DNA from: Azospirillum sp. 412522
Lineage (GTDB): Bacteria; Pseudomonadota; Alphaproteobacteria; Azospirillales; Azospirillaceae
Direction of reading: 5' to 3'
Assembly (NCBI RefSeq): GCF_019805165.1
Contig: NZ_RWIJ01000011.1
Location: 77,331 to 141,330 of the forward strand
Length of the DNA stretch: 64,000 nucleotides
The position numbers were made by a program, and so were the translations under genes. Below are positions 55,620 through 64,000 of this stretch, piece after piece (the stretch's first letter is position 1; the number at the start of each line of letters is the position of its first letter). Below the pieces are notes generated by a model. It saw only the letters and a program-made list of their open reading frames with translations, did not search any database and had not been told where the DNA came from.

Positions 55620-56698
55620 GCTTCCTTCAGGTTCAGGGACTGGGAAAACGCTATGGCGACGCGGTGGCCCTGGAGGACGTCGACCTGTCGGTGACCGCCG
55701 GCAGCCGCACCGCCATCGTCGGCCGCTCCGGTTCGGGAAAGACCACGCTCCTGCGCATCGTCGCCGGGTTCGAGACCGCCGATACCGGCCGGATCGTGCT
55801 GGACGGGCGTCCGCTGGTGGACGGCGGCGGCATGGTGCCGGCCCACCGCCGCGGCATCGGCTATGTGCCGCAGGACGGCGCGCTGTTCCCGCATCTCAGC
55901 ATCGCCGACAACATCGGCTTCGGGCTGGACCGCAACGGCGCGGACCGCCGGACCCGCATCGCGGAACTGCTGGAGGCGGTCGAGCTCGCCCCACAGATGC
56001 TGGAACGCCGGCCGCACGAGCTGTCCGGCGGCCAGCAGCAGCGCGTGGCACTGGCCCGCGCCCTGGCCCGCAAGCCGGCGCTGATGCTGCTGGACGAGCC
56101 CTTCTCGGCACTCGACACCGGCCTGCGCGATTCCTTGCGCCGCACCGTCGCCCGCGTGCTGTGCGAGGCCGGGATCGCGACGATCCTCGTCACCCACGAC
56201 CAATCGGAAGCGCTGTCCTTCGCCGACCAGGTGGCGGTGATGCGCGAAGGCCGCCTGACCCAGGTCGGTCCGCCCCAGGAGCTGTATCGCCGGCCCCGCG
56301 ACCGCGAGACGGCAACCTTCCTGGGCGATGCGATCATCCTGCCGGCCGAGGTCGAAAACGGCTGGGCGCGTTGCAGCCTCGGCCGGCTGGCGGTCGCCGC
56401 CGGCCCCCAGCGCGGCGCGGCCGAGATCATGCTGCGTCCGGAGCAACTCCGGCTGGTGGTCGACGACCGCGACGCTCCCCCCAATGCCGCCGGCGGCGGC
56501 CCGGAGGGCTGGGGACGGGTCATCGACGTCGAGTTCGGCGGGTCGGTCTGCAAGGTCGCCGTCACGCTGGGCAACGCGCCGGGGCAGCCCGGTCCGCTGC
56601 TTCTGCGCCATTCCAGCCTGGACCTGCCGCGGATCGGCAGCCGCGTCCGCATCCAAGTCCAGGGCGAGGCGCATCTCTTCGACGCGCCTCTCCGCTGA
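55616..56698 (+). CDS. Ferric iron ABC transporter ATPase (FbpC-like)
   Basis: A 360-residue ABC ATPase. Walker A is [17 protein letters not shown], the Q-loop is in [14 protein letters not shown], the signature is [17 protein letters not shown], Walker B is [12 protein letters not shown] and the switch His is in [14 protein letters not shown]. The C-terminal ~115 residues form a TOBE/OB domain typical of FbpC and related importers ([16 protein letters not shown]). ATG at 55616 overlaps the permease stop (ATGA). It powers periplasmic iron uptake. Confidence 0.95.
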   Translation: MSFLQVQGLGKRYGDAVALEDVDLSVTAGSRTAIVGRSGSGKTTLLRIVAGFETADTGRIVLDGRPLVDGGGMVPAHRRGIGYVPQDGALFPHLSIADNIGFGLDRNGADRRTRIAELLEAVELAPQMLERRPHELSGGQQQRVALARALARKPALMLLDEPFSALDTGLRDSLRRTVARVLCEAGIATILVTHDQSEALSFADQVAVMREGRLTQVGPPQELYRRPRDRETATFLGDAIILPAEVENGWARCSLGRLAVAAGPQRGAAEIMLRPEQLRLVVDDRDAPPNAAGGGPEGWGRVIDVEFGGSVCKVAVTLGNAPGQPGPLLLRHSSLDLPRIGSRVRIQVQGEAHLFDAPLR

Positions 56699-56724
56699 CG
56701 GCGGCCAATGGCCGGCTTGCGGGG

Positions 56725-57912
56725 TCAGGCTCCGCCGGTCGCCGATGACGGCAAGGGGGACGGTTCGGGCCCCACCCCCACCATGGTCTCCTGCGCCAGC
56801 CAGTCGACCACACGGCGCAGAGCCTCGTCCTCGTCCGCGCCATCAGCGAGCGCGGCGTGGAAGATCTCGATCTGGCGGTGCGCGCTGGTGCCGCGCCTGA
56901 CGATCTCGCGCGCCCGTTCGACCTCGGCGGTGCAGCCGAAATGCAGGGCATCCTCGCGGGTCAGGTCGATGATCTCGTCCAGCAGGTCGGCATAGGGCAC
57001 GATGCGCCCCTGGCCGAAATCGACCAGCCCGCTGTCGAGGCCATAGCGCTGGGCGCGCCAGCGGTTCTCCTCGATCAGCAGGTTCTTGTAGGGCCTCCAG
57101 GTGACGTTGCGCAGCTTCAGCCGCCACAGCATGCGCAGCAGGCAGCGGTAGAGCGCCGCCACCGTCACCGCATCGTCCAGCCGGGTGCAGATGTCGGTGA
57201 TGCGCATCTCCAGCGTCGGAAAGCGCGAGGACGGGCGGATGTCCCACCACAGCTTGCTGGCGTCCTCGATCACCCCGGCATTCACCAGCACCGCGACATG
57301 GCTCTGGTACTCGCCATAGCTCTGGAAACCGGCGGGCATGCCGGTGCGCGGCAGCTCGTGCCACACGCTCAGCCGGTAGGAGCGCCGCTCCATGTCGCGC
57401 CCGCGCCAGAAGGGCGAGGAGGTCGACAGCGCCAGCAGGTGCGGCAGGAAATAGCGGACCTGGTTCATCAGGTCGATGCGCAGGTCGTCGTCCTCGATCC
57501 CGATATGGACATGCATGCCGCAGATCATCAGCCGGCGGGCCGGCGCCCCCAGGTCGCGGGCCAGCATGTTGTAGCGGTCGCGGTTGGTGTGCTTCTGCGG
57601 CTCCCACGCTGCGAAGGGATGGGTGGAGGCGGCGATCGGCGCCAGCCCGTAGCGGTCGGCGACCCCGGCCACGGTGGCGCGCAGGGCGGCGAGTTCGGCC
57701 CGCGCCTCGTCCAGCGTCCTGCAGACCGGCGTCCCCACCTCGATCTGGCAGCGCAGGAACTCCGGATGGATGCGGCCGGGCGCCTGTTCCTGGCAGGCTT
57801 CCAGCATCTCGTCCGGCGGGCTGGGCACGATATCGCGCGTGCCGCGGTCGACCAGCAGATACTCCTCTTCCAGGCCGAGAGTGAAGGACGGTTCGGTCAC
57901 GGCTCGTTCCAT
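56725..57912 (-). CDS. YbdK-type carboxylate-amine ligase (GCS2 family)
   Basis: A 395-residue ATP-dependent ligase of the glutamate-cysteine ligase 2 family. The catalytic core shows FTLGLEEEYLLVDRGTRDIV, MICGMHVHIGIEDDDLRIDL, FQSYGEYQSHVAVLVNAGVI and FPTLEMRITDICTRLDDAVT. E. coli YbdK has weak glutamate-cysteine ligase activity; the true substrates are unknown. The ATG at 57912 is chosen because it precedes the fold; it is 7 bp after the FGase stop, so the two are coupled. Confidence 0.93.
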   Translation of the reverse strand: MERAVTEPSFTLGLEEEYLLVDRGTRDIVPSPPDEMLEACQEQAPGRIHPEFLRCQIEVGTPVCRTLDEARAELAALRATVAGVADRYGLAPIAASTHPFAAWEPQKHTNRDRYNMLARDLGAPARRLMICGMHVHIGIEDDDLRIDLMNQVRYFLPHLLALSTSSPFWRGRDMERRSYRLSVWHELPRTGMPAGFQSYGEYQSHVAVLVNAGVIEDASKLWWDIRPSSRFPTLEMRITDICTRLDDAVTVAALYRCLLRMLWRLKLRNVTWRPYKNLLIEENRWRAQRYGLDSGLVDFGQGRIVPYADLLDEIIDLTREDALHFGCTAEVERAREIVRRGTSAHRQIEIFHAALADGADEDEALRRVVDWLAQETMVGVGPEPSPLPSSATGGA

Positions 57913-57919
57913 TCGGTGT

Positions 57920-58777
57920 TCAGGCCCGGGGATAATGGTGGATGGTCGCCAGCGACGGCAGGTCCAGCAGCGGCTCCAGCGCATCGCCGATCACCTGCGC
58001 CCACAGATCGGCGCCCTCCGGCGTGGCGATCAGGTCCTGCCGCACTTCCAGTAGGACGTTGGGATAGCCGGCGGGGGTCGCGTGGGTCTCCACCGTGCCG
58101 CCCGGCGTGCCGCGGCCGGAATAGGGCTGGTTGTCGCCGACGCACCAGCGGCCGTCGGCCTTCAGCGCCTCGATCAGCGGCACCGGCAGGCGGGGATCGT
58201 TGTCCCACAGCACGCCGACGTGCCACGGCCGCGCCACCCCGCGCATGGCCGGCGTGAAGCTGTGCACCGACACCAGCACCGGCACCTGCCCGCGGGCGTG
58301 GATCGCCGCCACCGCCGCCGCCACCGCGGCGTGATAGGGCTTGAACAGCGCTTCCACCCGCTGTGCCTGGGCCTCGGCATCGAGCGCGCGGTTGCCGGGG
58401 ATCACCACGTCGTCGCTGACCACCGGGATCGCGGTCGGATCCTCCAGCGCACGGTTCGGATCGATCACCAGCCGGGAGAAACCGGAAAGCACCGCGGTGG
58501 CGCCGAACCGCGACGCCAGCCGCCGCGTCACCTCCGCGGCGCCGATATCGTAGGCGATGTGGCGGCAAAGCTGCTCCTCCGGCAGGCCGAGATCGCCCAG
58601 CGACCGCGGGATCGCGCGGGAGGCATGGTCGCACACCAGCAGCAGCGGCCCGCCGGCATCCGGATTCAGCGTGGTCGCCGGCGACGGATCGTCCGGACCC
58701 AGCAGCGGAGTTGCCGCACGCGGTGCCGGCGAGGGTGCGGTGACGGGGTGGCGGTGTTCTGAAGGTGAGGAAGCCAT
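57920..58777 (-). CDS. N-formylglutamate amidohydrolase family protein (second copy)
   Basis: A 285-residue hydrolase with a Pro/Ala-rich N-terminus of ~40 residues. The FGase core is LLLVCDHASRAIPRSLGDLG, HIAYDIGAAEVTRRLASRFG, SRLVIDPNRALEDPTAIPVV and VLVSVHSFTPAMRG. It is coupled with the YbdK-type ligase, a pair seen together in other proteobacteria, suggesting making and hydrolysing a gamma-glutamyl-like amide. It is not closely similar to the copy at 29267. Confidence 0.9.
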   Translation of the reverse strand: MASSPSEHRHPVTAPSPAPRAATPLLGPDDPSPATTLNPDAGGPLLLVCDHASRAIPRSLGDLGLPEEQLCRHIAYDIGAAEVTRRLASRFGATAVLSGFSRLVIDPNRALEDPTAIPVVSDDVVIPGNRALDAEAQAQRVEALFKPYHAAVAAAVAAIHARGQVPVLVSVHSFTPAMRGVARPWHVGVLWDNDPRLPVPLIEALKADGRWCVGDNQPYSGRGTPGGTVETHATPAGYPNVLLEVRQDLIATPEGADLWAQVIGDALEPLLDLPSLATIHHYPRA

Positions 58778-58796
58778 GCACGCACACTAACGCAAC

Positions 58797-58821
58797 GGCC
58801 GCGCCGGGCGGAAGCGCGGCC
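58797..58821. repeat. Inverted repeat between the FGase and lipoprotein genes
   Basis: GGCCGCGC (58797-58804) and GCGCGGCC (58814-58821) form a perfect 8-bp stem in the divergent spacer, 20 bp upstream of the FGase start. It may be an operator or just a GC-rich hairpin. Confidence 0.35.
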
Positions 58822-58897
58822 AATGGTGGTAGTCCGAACGGCAAACTGCTAGGCTTCCTTTCCTTCTCCGCGCGAACCCACCCGGAAGACCCACCGC

Positions 58898-59590
58898 ATG
58901 CTTCGCCTGCTCACTCTCTGCCTTGCCGTAATGGCGCTGCTCAGCGCCTGCGGACCCGTCTACGAGACGCAATACAGCCTCGTCCCGCCTTCCTCGGCGG
59001 AAGGCCGGCTGTGCGTCAACCAGTGCCAGCAGAACCGCAATTACTGCCGGCAGAATTGCGGCATGTCGCAGCAGGCCTGCGTGAACGAGGCACGGTCGCG
59101 GGCGCTCTACGAATATCAGGCCTACGTCAACCGCCAGCAGGCCGAGAAGAAGCCGATCAAGAAGTCGGTCGGCGATTTTGACCGCTCCTATTCCTGCGGC
59201 AACAGCAGCTGCGAAGCGCGGTGCGAGTCCGACTATCGCGACTGTTTCGGTGGAAGCTGCGGCGGACAGGTCATCTCCAAGCGAGTCTGCACCGCCTTCT
59301 GCGATCAGGAGAAGCCGGCTCCGGCCGCCGCGCCGATGCTGAGCCCGATACCGCCGGGAAGCGCCCAGGCCCCCCGGATTGCGGCTCCCATGGGAAGCGA
59401 CGGCGGTTATCCGGCAGGCGCTTCGCTGTGCCAGCCCGGCATGCGGGTGTCGGTGGAATGGAAGGGTGACTGGTATCCAGCCACCGTAAAGGACAATCCC
59501 CGCAAGGATGGCCGCTGCCCCGTCCACTATGACGATTTCGGATCGGAAGACGACGAATCGGTGTCGCTGCGCCGCATCCGGCCGCGCTGA
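58898..59590 (+). CDS. Cys-rich lipoprotein with C-terminal Tudor/agenet-like domain
   Basis: A 230-residue protein with a lipoprotein signal (LCLAVMALLSAC, lipobox Cys18). The mature region has regularly spaced cysteines (CVNQCQQNRNYCRQNCGMSQ, later SYSCGNSSCEARCESDYRDC), then a Pro/Ala linker at ~140-180. The last ~55 residues (PGMRVSVEWKGDWYPATVKD and DGRCPVHYDDFGSEDDESVS) have the VxWxGxWYpAxV pattern of Tudor/agenet-type SH3 barrels. I know of no assigned function. Probably anchored in the outer membrane or periplasm. Confidence 0.82.
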   Translation: MLRLLTLCLAVMALLSACGPVYETQYSLVPPSSAEGRLCVNQCQQNRNYCRQNCGMSQQACVNEARSRALYEYQAYVNRQQAEKKPIKKSVGDFDRSYSCGNSSCEARCESDYRDCFGGSCGGQVISKRVCTAFCDQEKPAPAAAPMLSPIPPGSAQAPRIAAPMGSDGGYPAGASLCQPGMRVSVEWKGDWYPATVKDNPRKDGRCPVHYDDFGSEDDESVSLRRIRPR

Positions 59591-59692
59591 TCCATTGCCG
59601 GCCGACAGCCTCCGGGAGAACCCCGGAGGCGCACGGCAGCCATGACTTGCGTCCGGCTGGCCCGCCGACGGTACGGCGGATATAAGCGGTCC

Positions 59693-60610
59693 ATGCCAGA
59701 CGCCAGTGCCTTCCCCGCCGACCATGCGCATCGGACCCAGCGCATCGCCCTGATCGCGCTGCTGGTCGGCGCGCTGGGCATCGCCTTCGCACCCATCTTC
59801 GTCCGGCTGTCCGAGGTGGGGCCGGTCGCCACCGGCTTCTGGCGTACGGCGCTGGCGATGCCGGTCCTCGCTTTGTGGATGGCCGGCGAATCGCGGCAAG
59901 GAAGCGGTCGCGTCAGCCGGCGTCCCTCTTCGCTCGCCGATTATGGCCGACTGTCGCTGGCCGGACTGTTCTTCGCCGGCGACCTTGCGATCTGGCACAG
60001 CTCGATCCGCTACACCTCGGTCGCCAACTCCACGCTGCTGGCAAATTTCGCTCCACTGTACGTGGCGCCGGCCGCCTGGTTCCTGTTCAAGGAGCGGATC
60101 ACCGGCCGGTTCGTCCTGGGCATGCTGCTGGCGCTGGCCGGCGCCATCGTGCTGATGGGCGAGAGCTTCCAGCTCAATGCCGACCATCTGTTCGGCGACG
60201 GGCTGGCCTTGCTGGCGGCGGCCTTCTATGCCGGCTACATCCTGTCGGTCGGGAGCCTGCGTGCGGAGTTCTCCACCGCCACCATCATGACCTGGAGCGG
60301 CGCCATATCCGCCGCGGTGCTCCTGCCCATCGGCCTGTATGATGGTGAAACGATGCTGCCGGCGGGCGCCGCCGGTTGGGCGGTGCTGGCGGGTCTCGCC
60401 CTGTTCAGCCATGCCTGCGGCCAAAGCCTGATTGCCTATGCGCTGGCCCACCTGCCGACGTCCTTCTCGTCGGTCAGCCTCCTGCTGCAGCCGGCGGCGG
60501 CCGCCATTCTCGCCTGGGTGCTGCTGAACGAACCTTTGGGACCCTTGCAGGCGCTGGGCGCGGCGGTAATTCTGGTCGGTATCCTCATGGCCCGCCGCGG
60601 CAGCCGGTAA
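59693..60610 (+). CDS. EamA/DMT family permease
   Basis: A 305-residue drug/metabolite transporter with ten helices in two EamA repeats. Repeat one has GALGIAFAPIFVRLSEVGPV and FWRTALAMPVLALWMAGES; the second includes ALLAAAFYAGYILSVGSLRA and VSLLLQPAAAAILAWVLLNE. The ATG at 59693 gives a short cytosolic N-terminus. Substrate unknown. Confidence 0.92.
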   Translation: MPDASAFPADHAHRTQRIALIALLVGALGIAFAPIFVRLSEVGPVATGFWRTALAMPVLALWMAGESRQGSGRVSRRPSSLADYGRLSLAGLFFAGDLAIWHSSIRYTSVANSTLLANFAPLYVAPAAWFLFKERITGRFVLGMLLALAGAIVLMGESFQLNADHLFGDGLALLAAAFYAGYILSVGSLRAEFSTATIMTWSGAISAAVLLPIGLYDGETMLPAGAAGWAVLAGLALFSHACGQSLIAYALAHLPTSFSSVSLLLQPAAAAILAWVLLNEPLGPLQALGAAVILVGILMARRGSR

Positions 60611-60716
60611 AACGGAGCCCGCCGGCCCAGCAGGAAGCCGTCATGTTTTTCCATTCCGCGGGCAAGGCCTCGCACGGTGTCTAAGGCCCATTGACCACAC
60701 CGGCAGGGACCGCTAC

Positions 60717-60727
60717 CGGTATTACCA
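60717..60727. promoter_or_regulatory. Candidate FadR-type operator
   Basis: CGGTATTACCA fits the FadR-subfamily consensus TNGTNNNACNA at all but the first base, and on the opposite strand at all but the last. It lies seven bases before the regulator's own ATG, suggesting autoregulation. Confidence 0.45.
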
Positions 60728-60733
60728 ACCATA

Positions 60734-61534
60734 ATGGACAGCTTTCCGACCGAAGGGGAACAACCCGTGTCCGGCACCGACGACAGCGCTCACGTCCCTT
60801 CTTCCTCGCAGCGCATTTCGGAATGGGTGGCGCAACAGCTTCTCGACCGCATCGCGCGCGGCGAGCTGGTGCCGGGGGAGCGGCTGCCGGGCGAACGCCA
60901 GCTGGCGGAACAGCTGCATGTCAGCCGCGTGTCCGTCCGTGCCGCCTTGCAGAAGCTGAAGACCCAGGGCTTCCTGACCGCAGTCCAGGGCGGCGGCACC
61001 CGGGTGGTGTCGTCGGCCGGGGTGATGGACGGGGCCTTGACCGCAATGGTGCGCAGCACCCATCAGAACCTGTGCGATCTCGTGGAAATCCGCATGGCGC
61101 TGGAGAGCTGGGCCGCCCGCCGTGCCGCCGAACGCGCGACGCAGGAGCAGATCGACACCATCGGCCGCATCCTGGCGGCGATGACCGAGACCAACCGCGA
61201 CGGCGGACGCGCAGCCGACGATATGGATTTCCACGTCGCCGTCGCCCAGGCGTCGGGCAGCCCGGTCTACCTGCACCTGCTGTCGACCATCCGCGACATC
61301 CTCGGCAATATGGTCGAGATGAAGCATACCGAGCCCTTCATGGAGAACCATGAGGCGCTGATGATCGAGCATCACCGCGCCATCCATCAGGCCATCGCCC
61401 GGCGCGATCCCGATGCCGCCGCCAACGCGGTCACCGCCCATCTCGGCTGGATCCTGGCGCGCTATCGCACAATGTCCGAACATCCGGCGGCTCAAACCGA
61501 CGCCCCGCCCTCCCCCGAGATCTCCGGCGCCTGA
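60734..61534 (+). CDS. GntR family regulator, FadR (FCD) subfamily
   Basis: A 266-residue regulator. The winged helix at ~30-95 includes IARGELVPGERLPGERQLAE and LHVSRVSVRAALQKLKTQGF. The FCD ligand domain at ~110-245 contains DLVEIRMALESWAARRAAER, DDMDFHVAVAQASGSPVYLH (metal-binding D-x3-H) and IEHHRAIHQAIARRDP (second His). FCD regulators respond to small carboxylates; the effector is unknown. No obvious catabolic genes are linked. Confidence 0.93.
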   Translation: MDSFPTEGEQPVSGTDDSAHVPSSSQRISEWVAQQLLDRIARGELVPGERLPGERQLAEQLHVSRVSVRAALQKLKTQGFLTAVQGGGTRVVSSAGVMDGALTAMVRSTHQNLCDLVEIRMALESWAARRAAERATQEQIDTIGRILAAMTETNRDGGRAADDMDFHVAVAQASGSPVYLHLLSTIRDILGNMVEMKHTEPFMENHEALMIEHHRAIHQAIARRDPDAAANAVTAHLGWILARYRTMSEHPAAQTDAPPSPEISGA

Positions 61535-61581
61535 CCGAGGCCGACCCGGAAAACTCACGGCCCGCGACAGGCCAAAAATAG

Positions 61582-61618
61582 AAAGGCCGCGGCCTCCGAA
61601 CGGAGACCGCGGCCTTTT
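61582..61618. terminator. Bidirectional terminator between the FadR-type gene and adk
   Basis: AAAGGCCGCGG (61582-61592) pairs with CCGCGGCCTTT (61607-61617), with TTTT ending on the plus strand and A-to-T symmetry giving TTTCTATTTTT on the minus strand. It separates two convergent genes. Confidence 0.88.
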
Positions 61619-61640
61619 CATGTCGAACAGACGGCGCCCC

Positions 61641-62288
61641 TCAGCTTGCGAGGATCGTCTCGATCTGTTTCGTCACCTCATCGATGTCGGCCATGCCGTC
61701 CACCACCTTCAGCACCCCGCGGCCTTGGTAATAGGGCAGGATCGGCGCCGTCTGCTGATGGTACTGGCCCAGGCGGGTGGTCACCGTCTCCGCATTGTCG
61801 TCGGCACGCCGCTTGAACTCGGTGCTGCCGCAGACGTCGCAGACGCCCTCGACCTTCGGCCTCTCGAAGTGGTCGTGATAGCCTTTGCCGCACTTGGCGC
61901 AGGTGTATCGGCCGGTGATGCGCTCCACCAGGACATCGTCGACCACCCGCATCTCGATCACATGATCGAGCTTCAGGCCCTTCTCGTCCAGCATCCGGTC
62001 CAAGGCCTCGGCCTGGGCAACGGTGCGCGGGAATCCGTCGAGGATGAAGCCGTTCGTGACGTCCGGCTTCGAAATGCGTTCGGCGATCATGCTGACCATC
62101 AGCTCGTCCGGCATCAGCTTGCCGGCGGCCATGATCTCCTTCGCCTGCTGCCCGAGCGGCCCGCCCTCCGCCACCATGGCGCGGAGCATGTCGCCGGTCG
62201 ACAACTGCACCAGACCACGCGTGTCTTCCAGACGGCGCGCCTGGGTCCCCTTCCCGGCGCCCGGCGGACCGAGCAGTATGAGGTTCAT
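61641..62288 (-). CDS. adk: Adenylate kinase
   Basis: A 215-residue long-form adenylate kinase balancing ATP, ADP and AMP. The P-loop is LLGPPGAGKGTQARRLED, with the NMP-binding region STGDMLRAMVAEGGPLG. The LID has a Cys4 zinc site (YTCAKCGKGYHDH and VCDVCGSTEF). FILDGFPRTVAQAEALDRML is conserved. Its start overlaps the secY stop by one base (TAATG), as in the spc operon. Confidence 0.98.
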   Translation of the reverse strand: MNLILLGPPGAGKGTQARRLEDTRGLVQLSTGDMLRAMVAEGGPLGQQAKEIMAAGKLMPDELMVSMIAERISKPDVTNGFILDGFPRTVAQAEALDRMLDEKGLKLDHVIEMRVVDDVLVERITGRYTCAKCGKGYHDHFERPKVEGVCDVCGSTEFKRRADDNAETVTTRLGQYHQQTAPILPYYQGRGVLKVVDGMADIDEVTKQIETILAS

Positions 62289-63628
62289 TACTTTCTCCCC
62301 CGAAGCTTCGATTTCTTGATCAATCCCTCATACTGGTGGGCCAGCAGGTGGGAATGAATCTGCGCAACCGTGTCCATCGTGACGGTGACCACGATCAGCA
62401 GGCTGGTGCCGCCAAAATAAAACGGAACCGAGTGCTGGGATATCAGGATTTCGGGGAGGAGACAAACCGCCACAAGGTAGGCGGAGCCGATGACCGTCAG
62501 CCGCGTCAGCACATAGTCGATGTGGTCGGCGGTGTTCTTGCCCGGACGGATGCCGGGAATGAAGCCGCCATACTTACGCAGGTTGTCGGCCGTCTCCGTC
62601 GGATTGAAGACGATGGCGGTGTAGAAGAAGCAGAAGAACACGATCAACGAGGCGTACAGCAGCATATAAAGCGGCGTGCCGTGCGCGACGTAGCGCGACA
62701 CCGCCTGCAGCCACTCCGGCCCCTCGCCGCCGGCGAAGCCGACCGCGGTCAGCGGCAGCAGCAGCAGCGACGACGCGAAGATCGGCGGAATGACGCCGGC
62801 CGTGTTCATCTTCAGCGGCAGGTGCGACGCTTCGCCGCCGAACACGCGGTTGCCGACCTGGCGCTTGGGATACTGCACCAGAAGGCGGCGCTGGGCGCGT
62901 TCCATGAAGACGATGAAGAACACCACGCCGACCGCCATCACCAGCATCAGGACGATGAAGACGGTGGACAGCGCGCCCTGGCGGCCGAGCTCCAGAGTGT
63001 TGACCAGCGCGCGAGGCAGTTCCGCGACGATGCCGGCGAAGATGATCAGCGAGGTGCCGTTGCCGATGCCGCGGGCGGTGATCTGCTCGCCCAGCCACAT
63101 CAGGAACATGGTGCCGCCGACCAGCGTGATGACCGTGGCGATGCGGAAGAACAGGCCGGGATCGATGACTGCCGCCCCGGTGGAGCCGCGCATCGACTCG
63201 AGGCCGACCGCAAGGCCGTAGGCCTGCACCGTGGCGAGCACCACCGTACCGAATCGGGTGTACTGGTTCAGCTTCTTGCGCCCGGCCTCGCCTTCCTTCT
63301 TCATGGCTTCCATCTGCGGCGACACGGCGGTCAGCAACTGCACGATGATGGACGCCGAGATGTACGGCATGATGTTGAGCGCGAAGATGGTCATGCGGTG
63401 GAGCGCACCGCCGGCCAGCATGTCGAACATCCCGAGGATGCCGCTGCCCTGCTGCTTGAAGACGTCCTGCAGGATGTGCGGATCGATGCCCGGAATCGGG
63501 ATGTAGGTGCCCAGCCGATAGACGATCAGGGCCGCCAAGGTGAACCAAATCCGCTTTTTCAGCTCGGTCGCCTTGGAGAAAGCCCCGAAATTGATGTTGG
63601 CGGCAAGCTGCTCGGCCGCTGATGCCAT
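62288..63628 (-). CDS. secY: Preprotein translocase subunit SecY
   Basis: A 446-residue, ten-helix channel subunit of the Sec translocon. It has KRIWFTLAALIVYRLGTYIP, the plug region with GILGMFDMLAGGALHRMTIF, ALNIMPYISASIIVQLL, QYTRFGTVVLATVQAYG and the lateral-gate and cytosolic loop motifs KRQVGNRVFGGEASHLPLKM and GGFIPGIRPGKNTADHIDYV. ATG at 63628 gives the standard N-terminus. It follows rplO in the spc ribosomal operon. Confidence 0.98.
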   Translation of the reverse strand: MASAAEQLAANINFGAFSKATELKKRIWFTLAALIVYRLGTYIPIPGIDPHILQDVFKQQGSGILGMFDMLAGGALHRMTIFALNIMPYISASIIVQLLTAVSPQMEAMKKEGEAGRKKLNQYTRFGTVVLATVQAYGLAVGLESMRGSTGAAVIDPGLFFRIATVITLVGGTMFLMWLGEQITARGIGNGTSLIIFAGIVAELPRALVNTLELGRQGALSTVFIVLMLVMAVGVVFFIVFMERAQRRLLVQYPKRQVGNRVFGGEASHLPLKMNTAGVIPPIFASSLLLLPLTAVGFAGGEGPEWLQAVSRYVAHGTPLYMLLYASLIVFFCFFYTAIVFNPTETADNLRKYGGFIPGIRPGKNTADHIDYVLTRLTVIGSAYLVAVCLLPEILISQHSVPFYFGGTSLLIVVTVTMDTVAQIHSHLLAHQYEGLIKKSKLRGRK

Positions 63629-63716
63629 GGTCCAATCCCTGTCCCGTAAGCGCGAACGGGGCGGCACTGCATGACGCAGGCCGCCCCTCGCGACTTCGCT
63701 TTTTGTAGTGCCACGA

Positions 63717-63740
63717 AAGCCCGCGCGCAAGCGCGGGCTT
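63717..63740 (-). promoter_or_regulatory. Perfect hairpin between rplO and secY
   Basis: AAGCCCGCGC (63717-63726) and GCGCGGGCTT (63731-63740) form a perfect 10-bp stem with a 4-nt loop, 11 bp after the rplO stop. On the minus strand only TTT follows. It may tune secY-adk expression relative to the upstream ribosomal genes. Confidence 0.55.
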
Positions 63741-63751
63741 GCCGCGGACCT

Positions 63752-64000
63752 TTACTCGGCGGCTTCGGCGGCGGGAGCGGTCAGCGTGACGCTGCCACCC
63801 GCCTTCTCGACGGCCTCGATCGCCGACTTGGACGCGCCGGCGACCGTGAAGGAAACCTTCGCGGTCAGCTCGCCCTTGCCCAGCAGACGGACACCGTCCT
63901 TCTTCACCTTGCCGGTGACGCCGGCGGCGTTGAGCGCCGCAGCATCGATGGTCTCGGAAGCGTTCAGCTTGCCCAGGTCGATGGCCTTCTGGACCATGCC
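63752..64000 (-). CDS. rplO: 50S ribosomal protein L15, C-terminal part
   Basis: The last ~82 codons of L15; the gene continues beyond the right edge. The visible sequence has [20 protein letters not shown] and [20 protein letters not shown], the conserved L15 C-terminal fold, and an Ala/Glu-rich end. Its place upstream of secY matches the spc operon order. Confidence 0.95.
   Translation of the reverse strand, partial: GMVQKAIDLGKLNASETIDAAALNAAGVTGKVKKDGVRLLGKGELTAKVSFTVAGASKSAIEAVEKAGGSVTLTAPAAEAAE

Overview
The window reads as chromosomal DNA of a free-living, nitrogen-fixing alphaproteobacterium, most likely an Azospirillum or close relative. The reasons are the very high G+C content, the gene order nifU-nifS-nifV-cysE-nifW followed by fixABCX, the alphaproteobacterial F1-ATPase inhibitor (zeta subunit), a DUF1127 protein and an alphaproteobacterial-type ornithine/lysine decarboxylase. 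The species cannot be fixed from the sequence alone.

Region 1 (1-13.2 kb): the end of a rarD-like permease and a TetR regulator facing an Old Yellow Enzyme gene across two palindromes, then a nitrogen-fixation block. A NifA upstream activator site and a sigma-54 promoter precede iscA-nifU-nifS-nifV-cysE-nifW, which supply the Fe-S clusters, homocitrate and cysteine for nitrogenase. Facing them is fixABCX, the electron-bifurcating flavoprotein complex that feeds nitrogenase, with its own perfect sigma-54 promoter and UAS. Between the two operons lie a 100-residue unknown protein and a single-domain response regulator. nifHDK is not in the window.

Region 2 (13.2-27.8 kb): a large hybrid histidine kinase, a solitary BglII-family restriction endonuclease, two LysE exporters, a lipid A / Kdo cluster (waaA-lpxK-lpxL), a DUF1275 membrane protein, a metallophosphoesterase plus glycosyltransferase pair resembling the PlcP-Agt lipid-remodelling system beside a divergent lipid kinase, an AlkA-like glycosylase, and purC-purS without purQ or purL.

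Region 3 (27.9-41.7 kb): mostly housekeeping or poorly characterised genes. They include an NRDE protein, the ATPase inhibitor, N-formylglutamate amidohydrolase, an aspartoacylase-like enzyme, CreA, an AI-2E permease, DUF6352, a lysophospholipase-like hydrolase, RlpA, a MaoC hydratase, RibF, a Bcr/CflA exporter, an MgtC-like protein, and a PLP-fold-III decarboxylase with a long leader.

Region 4 (41.9-44.1 kb): a small AT-rich island carries a one-TM beta-rich protein of unknown function. It ends inside a HAD hydrolase gene whose 5' half is missing.

Region 5 (44.2-64 kb): a tricarboxylate TctABC system, queC, a PAS sensor kinase, metY behind a candidate attenuator, an FbpABC-type ferric iron importer, a YbdK ligase with a second N-formylglutamate amidohydrolase, a Cys-rich lipoprotein, a DMT permease, a FadR-type regulator, and the end of the ribosomal spc operon (rplO-secY-adk).
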